NCBI GenBank assembly: GCA_037951105.1 | Contig: JBAMJV010005500.1 | Location: forward strand, 1-64,000 | DNA from: Echinarachnius parma | Lineage: Eukaryota > Echinodermata > Echinoidea > Clypeasteroida > Echinarachniidae | Reading direction: 5' to 3' | Length of the DNA: 64,000 bases | Part shown: positions 11,501 through 23,900 of the stretch, piece by piece | Layout: every line of letters begins with the position of its first letter | Numbering within the stretch: the stretch's first letter is position 1 | Notes under the pieces: model-generated | Told to the model about the DNA's origin: nothing | Database searches by the model: none | What the model saw: the letters and a program-made list of their open reading frames with translations, nothing else | Translations under genes and position numbers: made by a program

Positions 11501-14500
11501 ATATGAGAATGGCAGCTAAAGACTTTACTGGATGGTATGATGTCGAACAGCTTGACAATCTTGCTATGTACCTTCTCGATTCTCGTCCATTGCTATCACT
11601 GCCTGGACGATGGGTTTTGTCGTTTTGTGTCCTTCTTCCATGAATCTAATAAAGAAAACAAAAAATACTTCATTGAAAAGCTGCACAATATTTTAGTTAT
11701 ATTGGAGCAGTTAATAAGTTATATATTGTGTTTCACTGTCTCACTTTTTAAACATAAAATACATAGTCGTAAATTTCATTTACAAGCAGCCTGAATCAGG
11801 CCTGACTACAAGTTTATAAAATGATGAATGCTGTCCTCGCACAGGTCAGGGGGAAAATACAGCAACAGAAATTAAAATAAATTACTTATGTTAGTGTTAG
11901 TACAGTTAAACATTTTTATTTCATTTATATTTTATTTGGTTATCATTCACTGACTTATGTTTTGAAATAATTAAAAACTGAAATAGATGCTCATACTCAG
12001 TGCATGTCCGACTCCGAGTCGCTGTGAAAAAAAGCGGATGGGGCTCACCAAGAGCCCGAAGAATTTAGCCTTTGCTTCCCTGCCCTTCAGTGACACAGTC
12101 TATCCAGATCTGTAGCTAGGGCCCCATGCCTAGGTGATGCATGATATGATGAAGGGCAAACATTACATAATTTACAACATTTAATTATTTATCAAATCAT
12201 TAATTCATAATCATGTGATTTATATCAAAGTCTACTTTATTGTCTTTAGTACTTACCAATATGCATGAATGTGTCTCTTAGCCTTGCTCTGGGCCTGGCT
12301 GAGCTGTGTCTGAGTCTGACGGCAGAGAATGTCTTTGTATTGTTGGTTCCATCATGTTTATAAACGGGTCGCTCGATACAGATCCTCAGTTGTTCCTCGA
12401 GGATGAGGTTTTCGGCATGTACCTAGCTAGGATTGAGCATTGAGCAGTGGATCCACGCAGTGGATCTAGCCGGAGCGAGAGCTCCGCCGCTCAGGACCTG
12501 TCCGCGAGCCCCTTCTCCAGCCACTCCAACCAGTGGCTTCATTCACAACAAGCTTTTTCCTTTTCTTTGTACGCTTCGATCAGCAGTGCTGGGCTGGCTC
12601 ATTTGAAACTCAATTAGAAACTTTTCCATATCGAAATCGTGGTCAAGGCAAATCATTGAGGGAACTATGTGTCGAACTGCGAAGAAATCTTGCGATGGCA
12701 ATGCACTAATAATCATAGTCACATATATTGCACATGACACAATTCGCAGTGATTGCAAATATTACATGCATGTATATGCGCTGCACTGCAATTGTAGCGC
12801 AGTTTAGCTACGTATATCACACGTAGTCTACTCACTCGGCTCTGTATATGTATGGGCCACTGCGTCCGTATACAGTACTAACAACATGCAACTAGGCAGA
12901 AACAGTGGCGTCAGTGGCGTAGCGTGGTCGGACTGATTTGGGGGCGGGGGGGGGGGGGGGGCGTCACCACTTTAATGTATTTCTTTGTTATTTTAAAAGA
13001 ATGGCCCCTTATGTTTCCTACTGTTTTTGTTTAAAATTATTTGGGGGGCACTTGCCCCACCCCCCCCCCCCCCCCTCCGCCGCATGTATTTGTTATTATT
13101 AATTTTTAATTATTAAAGTACCATAGTATTATTGTAGTTATATTATTTGTATAACTTACTGACTTACTTAGGTGCACAGGACCATGTGTCCCTTCGCTCC
13201 CCTACGAGAGATTCTGTTCCACTCAGGTCTGTTCTGGGCTATGAGCTCTGCCTCGCTCTGGTCTTGGTCTCTCCATCTCGAAGGAGGGCGTCCCAGGGGT
13301 CTATATACGTGCGTCAAAGTCATTTATGTATGCTTGGTATGGTAGGCGGTGATGCGGCATGCGGACAACATGCCCAAACCATTTCAAGCGTCGCTTGGTT
13401 ATCTCTTCACAGATAGTGTTTGTGATGTTTAGCCTTTGTCGAATTTCTTCATTCCTCACCCTGTCCATTAGGTGAACTCCCAGGATGGTCCGGAGACACC
13501 TCATTTCAAAAAACCTCAAGCTTCCTTCTGTCTGATTTCCGCAAAGTCCATGATTCCGTTCCATATGTAGCAATAGGGAGGATGAGGGCTCTGTAGATTC
13601 TAACCTTAAAGGGGTAGTTTAGTTTTGGTAAGGCTGAACTTTAGTAACCAAACATGGACAGTAACACTATAAACTAATGGTTATAACTCCACCATGCTCG
13701 AAATGTATACAAAATTACAAACGACTAAGTAAAAAGCCTGTTATCATTCAAAAAGAGCCATTAAAACTCAACCATTTTTCATACAAAATTATGTATGTGA
13801 TGTTTTATTGAAATAATGATTAAATAGAGAGATCATCAACAACTATTTAAAAAAAGCTTTTGAAAATGTTTGAAAAAGTGCAAGCATTTTTTTATTTTTT
13901 TTTAAAAATCATCTAATTATTTGGGCCCCAAATAATTATAAGATCAGATATATTTATTGATATTTCAGCCGTTTCTGGGTCGATTTTGACCAAATAAAGT
14001 TTATTCTGCCATTAAAATTGCATGTTCTCTCAAATTCGACACTCAGTTTTTCATTACCTCACAAAAACTACCCCTTTAAGAGTTCTTGATATGTCTTGGT
14101 TGGACCAGATGGTACTCTTCAGCTCTCCAAATGACCAGGCTGCCAGTCTTATTCTCCTCTTCACATATTCTTATATGGAAGGAACTATGCTACCAAGGAA
14201 GACAAACTTGTCCACTTTCTAAATGTTGGTGTTGTTTAGAGAGATCTGTTGATGGTCCTCAGTCATGATTTTACATTTTGCAGTATTAATTTTCATACCC
14301 CATTTACTGCATGCTTTCTCCAATTCACTTGTTGAGACTTGGAGTTTCTCAAAGACCAGTTCCATGAGAGTGGTGTCATCTGCATATCGGATGTTGTTAA
14401 CCCGCATGTCACCCATCTGTACTCCACCATCCAGCTTTTGAATGTCCTTCATTACAAATTCCAGGAATATGTTGAAGAGACTTGGAGAGAGGAGGCATCT

Positions 14501-14916
14501 TTGTCGGACACCAGTTGTAACATCAAACCATTCGGTTATCTTTCCATTCACCATAACAGAGCACTTGGTTTGTTTGTACATGTTTTCAATGAGGTCAGCA
14601 ATGGACTTGTCCACACCAATGGAACGCAGACATTTCCAGAGAGCTTCCCTCCATATGGTGTCAAAAGCTGCCTTAAAGTCAACAAATTTCCAGTGGATTG
14701 GTACCCGTCTTTCTCTGGCCTTTTCGAAGATCTGTCGAACGACAAACACAGCATCTGTGGTGCCTCTTGAACTTCTAAATCCACATTGTTCCTCTGTTAA
14801 GTAATTGTCTATGGTTCCTTGAATTCTCGTGAGGACCATTCTACAGAACACTTTCCCAGGTATGGAGAGTAGAGTGATGGCCCTGTAGTATTATTGTATA
14901 AGTATTATTATTATTC

Positions 14917-14987
<71 letters not shown>

Positions 14988-17900
14988 GTTTTTACTTTTA
15001 TTAGTATTATAATTATTGTTATTATTATCATTATTATAATCATAACTAATATTTGTTTCATAAGTAGTAGTAGAAATATTATTGATATATATTACTGTTT
15101 TTATTAGCATCATTATTGCTATTATTATGCAGGGAGCCTGCTCAGTACTCTGGATGTGGATCCTATCGGGGCCCTGGAAATATTGTTGCGGAAAACTCGC
15201 GGGAGTGGGGAGACAACAATGATCTTACTTGCTCCAACCCTCTATTTCTACAAGTACATGCAGGCCTCGGGGCAAGACACACTGGAGTTGGTGGAGAGGT
15301 TCATCCATGGATACCTGGCTTACGGTAATTTGTGTTGGCTCTTTTTGCAAAGATGCATGTACTTAAAATACCACCAAAAAAAGTGCAAATCACCATTGTC
15401 AGTGCGCTCGACTGTTCAGGAGCAGTGATATTTAACATAAATATATTGTGAAAAACTACAACGTTGTTTCGTGGGAGTATTCATGCTCTTTTGGTTTAAA
15501 TATGAAGTAATAAGAACATACACCGTGTCCCAGAAAAAAACGAAACCGGGTTTCATGGCAGAAATTTTATGTTATAATGAATAATTTCCTTGATGATATA
15601 TATATGTCTGAAAAGCTATGTGTCTCTTCTTTTATTTGATATACAACTTATGGCACATAATTCACGCATGACTGAATTAGAACGATAGAAAGTGGTGTTA
15701 CCAAAATTCAATTTGCGCGCAGAAATTGCAAGTTTGGGTGATGTTTTGGGGAGAGTTTTAAAAGTAGTAAACGTACTTATTTTGAAAAAGGACAGGCACC
15801 GCAAGAAAATTCATAATTTTATCATTTATATGACACCTCATGATTAAAAAATAAATTATATATGCCAGAGAACGAATACAATGAAAACATGCTTGATTCC
15901 AGCCCAAATGAGTAACTTTCCTGATATAGCCTGTTTCCTGATCCCCATGTTTGTGTAAATTCACTCATGCATCAAAGTCCATTGTCAGCTGCTAGTCAGG
16001 AAAGCTGAGCGACTTCTTACTCAACTTTCACTCATTCTGGCAGAAATCAGGCATGTTTTCATTGTACTCGTTCTCTGGCATAAATCATATATTTTTTTAG
16101 CATGAGGTGTCATGTAAAAGATAGAAATATGAACTTTTATGTGGTTTTTGTCCTTTTTTTAAATAAGTACGTTTACAACTCTTAAAACTCACCCAAACTT
16201 CAAATTTATGCGTGCAAATTGAATATTGGTAACACCACTTTCCATTGTTCTAATTCAGTCATGCTTGAAGTATGTGCCATAAGTTGCACATCAAATGAAA
16301 GAAGAGACACAGAGCTTTCCAGGCATATATATATCATCAATTAAATTATTCATTATGACAGAAAATTTCTGCCATGAAACCCGGTTTCGTTTTTTCTGGG
16401 ACACGGTGTATAATGATAATGATGTGGATAGTTGAGCACTTCATAAATCTGCAGTATACTATAACTATACTTTCTATAATGATAATGCTATAACTTAATT
16501 TATAAAGAGCTTTTTACAAACATTGAAACAAAACATTGACACGAAATAAAAACAAATGACACCATCAATAGCTTAAAGCCCAAGACCAGTTTCGGGAAAG
16601 TAGCCGAATACATCTATATTGATCAATATTGTTGAATATGTATTTAAATAGGGCTTGTGTGGTAAAATCCGAACCTAAGCATCGTTAAATACAGAAATAT
16701 CGGAAGAAATCCAATATCCGCCTGTGAAATTCATAAATCCACCGCCTGTTTAGACCTCTCAGCGCCGCTAGCGCTGGGGGAGATATCGACAAGCTAGGGA
16801 CAAGCCCATATAGCGCTATATACACCTCGTGTACACCTCGTGGTCGTAATACACGTAGCGTATGAGCGATTCCGCGTTGGCGATATCTATCCGGCCCTAG
16901 ATCAATTTATAATTTTGCAAATATATCAATTAGTAGGCGGTTTCTTGGCCAAATTTGGATAATCCTATATTAGTACAATTATATTCTTTCACATTATTGG
17001 TAATAAGAGCTTCCATTTCATTTTTTGAGAGGGGGGCGTTTCCAAAACTGGCCTTTACCTTTAAAGCTATGACAGTAATGGGAAACGCCCCACACACAAA
17101 CAAAAAATGAAATGTACGAACAATGTGAAAGAATATATTTTTTTCTAATATGGGATTGTACACATTTAGCCAGAAAACCGTCTACTAATTGATATGTTTT
17201 CAAAATTAGAAAACTATCAATGCATTGATAGATATCGGCGATGATTGTGTTTTGATAGGCACCTCGTGCGCTACCTGCAAAACCTATGGCAAATGCGCGA
17301 TGTGGTTTCGCATGCGAACAAGCGTATAGATGTGGCCAGGGTAGACGGGTTGAACTGGCGGTAAATGTAAGCCCAATGTCAGCGGCTTGCATGAACATTT
17401 TAACTGATATTTCTGCATTTAACGATACTAAGGTTCGGATTTGTCAACATTTTCTATACTATTTCAACAATACTGGTCAATTAGTTTGGCCAATAAATAT
17501 ACTTTCGGTAACTTTCCCAATACCGGCATTGGGCTTCAACAGCAATACACGGCAGTTATTAATGACATAGTAAATAATGTATGCTTCAAGAAAAAAATTG
17601 ACACAGCGCCATGTACTCTATTCAGAGTCATATCGTTAACATTATCGTTGGTCAAACAGTTCAAACTCACACAATTATCTTGGGCCACATCTCAACTCAC
17701 TTGGAAACAGCAATTAGCCTATGCTGATCTGCGACACTGGGCTCAAAACGAAACTTTACATTTTTCACATGGTCATATCTTTAAATCCTGTCTATCAAAG
17801 TGAACCGAAATGACACACCGGATTACTTCAATACTCTACTCTAAACGCATGTTAGCTAACTGCCTTAGCGTTGTTCGTATGCTGGTTTATCCCGCACCGC

Positions 17901-20900
17901 GCGTTCATTCTCGGCCCGCGCGCGCGTATAGTACGCACGTACGTAATCTTCGTGGAAGGTGGCAAACAATCCGGGTAGCGCGATCAGAGGGCATTGCGCG
18001 TTTAGTGGGCCTGTAGCGATAGTGGAATGGATGCATTATAGTGGGCTGCGCGCGGTATAAAACGTTCCCAGTCGGAACTAAACGCATGTCGGTAACCAGG
18101 CAGTTGCCCAACTGACACAACCTGACAACAGCGAAAATCACTGAAATGGAACAGCTTCCAGGAATCCGCCTGTTAATGCACACACTCGGAGCAGCTCTAC
18201 AGGAAGAGTGGAACAATCTCCCCCCAAGCCTAGCTGTATCAGAAACCTGGTGGACAGCATGGCGTAGCAAATGCACTGAATGCTTCCAAGCACACAGTTC
18301 CATATGCCAGCCGCTAGTGCATTGTTCAGTTCTGTCAGTAAGGTAACCGTTTGGATACTGACATGTCATTACAGTTGAGTATTGACGTAATCATGTGCGT
18401 CATTTTGATTATTGTTGATGGACAGATTTTCAAGATATGACCATGTAGTGTGAACATATTTGAAAAAGTGAACAAATTTTGTTTTAACCCAGTTTATAAA
18501 GGGTGTTACAGCTCAAAGGATACCCAACCGAGTATCCATTTATACTCCTAGAGAGTAGCATTGTTGATTGAGAGCATTTGTTGAAGGACACAAATGCCAG
18601 GGCAATGCTAATCACACCATATAGCAGCATAAAGATAAAGTATTAAGCAGCAAATCAAGATCTGATGTTTGCATTTCATTATATTACACATTATATTTGA
18701 AATATCATATAATTTTTACTCAAACAGGAATTGCAAGAGAACTTACTTATCGGCAGAATAATGGTGCTTACGCTGCATGGCTGCATAGACCAGGAAGCAC
18801 ATGGTAGGTAGACATCATGTTCTCAGTCAAATTAATGTGATCAATTAATAACTTCATAAGATTTTTCCAAATGTAATGTTTGAGATTACAGGCTTAAATA
18901 CCAAGATTCTTGTGAATAATGTGTGAAAGAAATTTAGAAAAAAAATGTTGTTCACTTAGTGAAACAAGGACATTAATGTCATATTCGTTAATGCATACTG
19001 CATATTAACTATAGACGTACCCAGGGGGTGTTGGGGGTTCAAACACCCCCTCCCCCCCCCCCCCCCTTGACGAAAGAAATGACTGTTTTGGGGTCAGAGG
19101 GGCCGAGGCCGAAACCACCCTCCTCCCGGGCCCCCTCCCCCCCCCCCCCCCCCCCGTTTATTCTTGTACCGTTCTCGAGGCAACTTTTTATCGGCCTAAC
19201 CCTCATAACCAATGGTTTCACCCCCCCCCCCCCCCCCCCACCCCCTCTCAACCTGAAACATAATTGGCGACGGACACACCACTCCCCCGCTTGCACGACT
19301 CTCAATCCGTGGTCTCGGTCTTAACCTCAAAATATTTGGGGAGACGGACAGGCCGCCACCACCCCTCGCCCCCCCCCCCTCCCCCGCCCGTTTATAATAC
19401 TCTAAACCAGTCGTCTCGGCCTCGAAATGTTTTTGCTAAGTACATGCCCCCCCCCCTCCCCTCTAACGCGACGGACCTCCCCCCCCCCCCCCCCCCCCCC
19501 CGCTAGACGACTCTCAATCAGGTCTCAGCCTTGGCCTCGAAGATTGTTGGCGACTTGGCGACGGACCCCCCCCCCCCCCCCCCCCCCGCTTGAAATAAAC
19601 AACTTCCAACCGGTGGTGTCGGCCTCGAACATTTTTTGCCGACGGAATAACACCCACCTTGAACAAATCCAGTGTACGCTCATGCCCTTGATTGTGCCCG
19701 ACTACAATTTTAATAAGCATTACAATACAATTTACAATTTTCACAGAAAATTGTGAAAGCTCCAGGTTCTGTTTTTCTGTAGGAAGGGGCCATACACTTA
19801 ATAAAAACCATTTTGCATGCACATTTATGAGCCAGCATCACATTCATTGAACCCATTGGATGGCTTTTACAGACAGGTTTAGCTGAAAGTAATACCTTTT
19901 TTTTTGTGCAGGCTAACAGCTTTTGTTGTGAAAGTGTTCAGCGAAGCATCCCAACTAACAGAAGTGGAGGCAGAGCATGTCAAACAGAGCATTGCTTGGA
20001 TCATAGACAACAACCAGAATGCAGCAACTGGCGTATTCAGTGAAAGCCAGCATGTCCTCCATCAGGAAATGATTGTTAGTACCAATACAAAGGGGAGGAG
20101 GGGGCTCTATATGCAAAGGGTTAACCTGTAGTGTTAAGCACTGGTCAAATGGACCCATGAAAGGTTCACTATAACAATTTTGGGGATTTTGTTGCATGTT
20201 TTGCGATGTCATACAACTGTCGTGCGACAGTCGTAACACTAAATGAGTGTCGTACAACAACAAATATGTTATGCCACCACAGGTCCACAACATTGTGGTC
20301 TTACTGTGTCGTGATAACGACAATCGTACAACATTTGTACGAAAAATGATATGTTGTGGATGCCAAAAGTTTGGTGTGTCATACGATAGAATTAAGTGCA
20401 ACGTAACGACACCGTTTTCTAACTTCTCTGTTCCTGTAGTGAAAGCATATACAATATAATTCTGACCAGTTCCATGACAATCATACAAGATTTTACCGCA
20501 ACAGAAGATGTGGGTTTCATTGTCACCATGGCTTTAGCAAGATTTGGCAATCCCCATAGACTTGTTAAACCACCCATCCTGCAGCCAAAGGGTAAGTAAT
20601 TTGCTTAATTTCTCTCTGTTTTTATATTAATGAAAGCTATATCTTGTACTTTCTGATCAGTTTCTTCTTTGTCTGTAATGTGCTTCTTTGATTTGTTTTA
20701 TGTTGCCTAGGGAGCAGTGAAAGGAGATGTTTCCATGACAGCGTTTGTGCTGATATCTCTTCTTGAGAGTAAGAAGAAGCTCGTTGGGGGATATGATGTA
20801 AGATTTCGTTAATAAAGAACATGTTGGGTCCCAGGGCGATTAAGTACCCAAATTGACCAAACAAGCACTCAATCGGAAATAGAGCGCCTGTAAAAAAAAT

Positions 20901-23900
20901 GCATTTACGGTTCAATGCAAGACAGCTAATTATAAATTGCTCTTTTCATGCAAGCTTGAAAAATAGCCCCCTGAAACAAGATATGATTTGTTTTTTCCTT
21001 CTGACTAAGGAAAATATGTATACCAAGCAACAAAATTAATAAACGGCAATCTCGGCAAAACACTTTCAATAAAGGCACTGTAATACAACCTGTGTATACA
21101 GACCACCCAATGGAAACAATTGAAAGATCTATTACCTAGTCTTCCTTTGAAATTTAAAATTTCCCTTCCTAGAAAAGACGTTTGTGTTTCGGAGTAATAG
21201 GTTTGAATTATCAGATTATGACTCGTACAGACTGGGTTTCCATGAAAATGTTTTTTTTTTTGTGAGAGATGCCCTGTAAAGAAACTGTACATCATTATTT
21301 AGTTGATTGCCCGCAATATACGATAGAAAGAGCCATGCTCATAATTGAAACAAGTACAAATGAAGTAAAAGAGATAATGGATTTGTTAAAGATCATTGAT
21401 GTTCATACTCAAAGAACACTTTTCGTTTTGTATATAGAACGGCTCGCTTCACATTTTTTTGAAGAAAATTATTTAGTATATTGAGTAGATGGTTGGTATA
21501 AAATACATTCAGTTATTATTTCTATTTCACTTTCATATGGGATTCATGAATGCCAGAAATATACCGAAATATAAATTGAGACCTAAACACATCAGTGGCA
21601 GGAGAACTTATGTGTGAGGGATTTCAATCATAATCATGGGTATAGGCATTTTTCTTCAGGTAAAAACAATGTCTAAGTCAGGGGCTCTGTCAACAAGTAG
21701 AAGGGGATCATACAATGCTGACTGCAGCCCATAATTTAAATCACTGTAATTCAATAGTTGTAGTCAACTTTAAAGAAATAATAATGTGTATGCAGTTTTA
21801 CGTACTAATGAGTAAAAATTACGGTACAGATTAGTATTGATCAATTTCGGTAAGCATAGTAGTGTACAGAGTGTCCCAGATAAAACGAAATCGGATTTCA
21901 TGGCATACATTTTCTGTCATAATGAATAAGTTCGTTGATGAGATAAACATGAATGAAAAGCTCTGTTTCTCTTCTTTCATTTTATGTACAACTTATGGCA
22001 CATAACTCACGCATGACTGAATTAGAACAATAGAAATTTGTGTTTATTACCAAAATTCCATGTGCACGCAGAAATTGCAGGTTTCGGGGAGTTTTTAGGG
22101 TAGTAAACGTACTTTCTATCTAATTAATTCTGTCATGTCTGTATAGAAACTGCTTGAAGTCAATGGTGCCATTCCTAAAGCGAAACAGTACCTGGAGGGA
22201 GAAGTGGAGGGCAGGAATATAGAGAGAGTATATGACAAGGCGATTGTTGCGTATGCTCTGGCACTTGCTGACAGCTCACATGCCATTGGTGCAAATGAAA
22301 TTCTCATAGAAGATGAAATCGTGGAGGCTGGTATGTATAAACATATTTGTCAATAAAAACGACCAGAAATAACAGAAACTGTTTAAGATATGTACTGTTA
22401 TCAGGTAAACATATGTACTACTTCACGAAGCAAAAGCTGCATTAACTCTGGAAGTGATACATATATATAACCTGTTCAGAACTAATTGACTATGCTATGA
22501 CATGTTCAGTATGAATATTTTCGGGACCAGTCCTGAAGGGGTTCAGACAGTCAAAGCTAGTGCAATCAATTTGGTCGAAAGTATTTGAAAAAGGCAGTGT
22601 ATGGATCGATTAAGTTATAATCGTGTCTGTGACAGGTACATATATATATATATATATATATATAAAGCGAAGAGTGCTTTAACCCACGTACACGTTTGGA
22701 TACCAGTAGTGAACATATTAAGTAGAAAGAAGGGCTGCTGGTGAGGCGTAGCTAGCTTTTTTCTTCACTTTATTGTGCCAATATTTCGTCCGTAAAGGAC
22801 TTCATCAGGGCTCGGGCGATTTGGATTGTGTGTGAGGCCAAGTTACTGGGGTGGGTGGGTGTGTGCGGGAGTCATGACGGCTCATAGAATGTGTTTGACA
22901 GTGTCCAAACAAAATTGTGGTCAAATCGAGGAGAAGAACTGGAATCGAGCAAATATGGATTTGCTCGATTGGATTTGCTCGATGAAGTCCTTTACGGACG
23001 AAATATTGGCACAATAAAGTGAAGAAAAAAGCTAGCTACGCCTCACCAGCGGCCCTTCTTTCTACTTTTTATATATATATATATGTGTGTGTGTGAAACA
23101 GGTTTAGGGGAGTGCCATGGAATATTGGATCAGGCTACTCAGGCCTTCATCTTTCAACCCATTGCTTTGGAAGACTTGGGTGACTGTGTACATGAGTATT
23201 TCTTTTTCATGATATCAGAGGAAACGGGTTCATTAATCCTATGAGCATGATGAGTGCAAAATTAGTATGTATTAAATGTGTTTTCTATTTTAGCCCTCAA
23301 CATGGTATGTGTTGTGTCTTTCCAATGTGAAACAGATACAGGTGCTGTGCACTTTGATCCTGATCCACAAAACTATGGTATCAGCGATAAGCCATTCTGG
23401 TTGCTAAGCAGACCCTCTGCAATCTCCGTGGAAACAACGGCATATGCCCTCCTTGCTCAGATGGAGTTGGGAAAGTATCGTTATGCTGGACGGATGGCGG
23501 CTTGGCTGAGTAATCAGCAGAACTATGATGGGGGCTTCGTGTCCACCCAGGCCAGTAGATTGCACTTTAATCTTGAGTGGCTAACAGGGAACCAATACTT
23601 TAAACGTTCAGTTTGAATCGCATATGCCTTTAAATAGTGTTTTCAGAGTCAAAAAGTGGGACTATATTCAAGACATCGAATACAATTAAAATATAAATGA
23701 TAATGACTATATAATTGATTAATAATAATGAATACTAAATGTAATTTGGCTTACAGGAAGTTTATGATTTATATAAACAACTGTATCAAAAAAGGTATTA
23801 TGTAACTGAACACTGATTTGAGTCAATTTACTATAATGTTTTTCCTAAGCCATCACTTTTAACAAAGGCTTATTTGAATCGGGAGTCTTGCATGGGGACT

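Larger units (their letters stand above)
5599..15132. other. Intron 5 (9.5 kb), repeat-filled
   Basis: Holds, in order, an AT hairpin region (about 5980-6430), the GGGCAAG tandem repeat, an inverted pair of tRNA-like sequences around a poly-C repeat, the CCATGGTA minisatellite, a hAT relic and an RTE relic. I see no host coding sequence; 9600-10900 and 11550-12900 show nothing recognisable. Confidence 0.75.

Noticed and set aside
18050-18060. TATA box (ggtataaaac) in a GC-rich block as an internal promoter
   Set aside because: No initiator-linked ORF or conserved gene follows, and the block lies beside a transposase relic; chance or transposon sequence is simpler.
20472-20594. Possible extra exon (frame MALARFGNPHRLVKPP with GGTAAG at its end) between exons 8 and 9
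   Set aside because: Exon 8 and exon 9 join in phase 0 and give HQEMI then GAVKGDVSMTAF, which fits the family with no gap; the extra frame resembles nothing in the family and has a weak acceptor.
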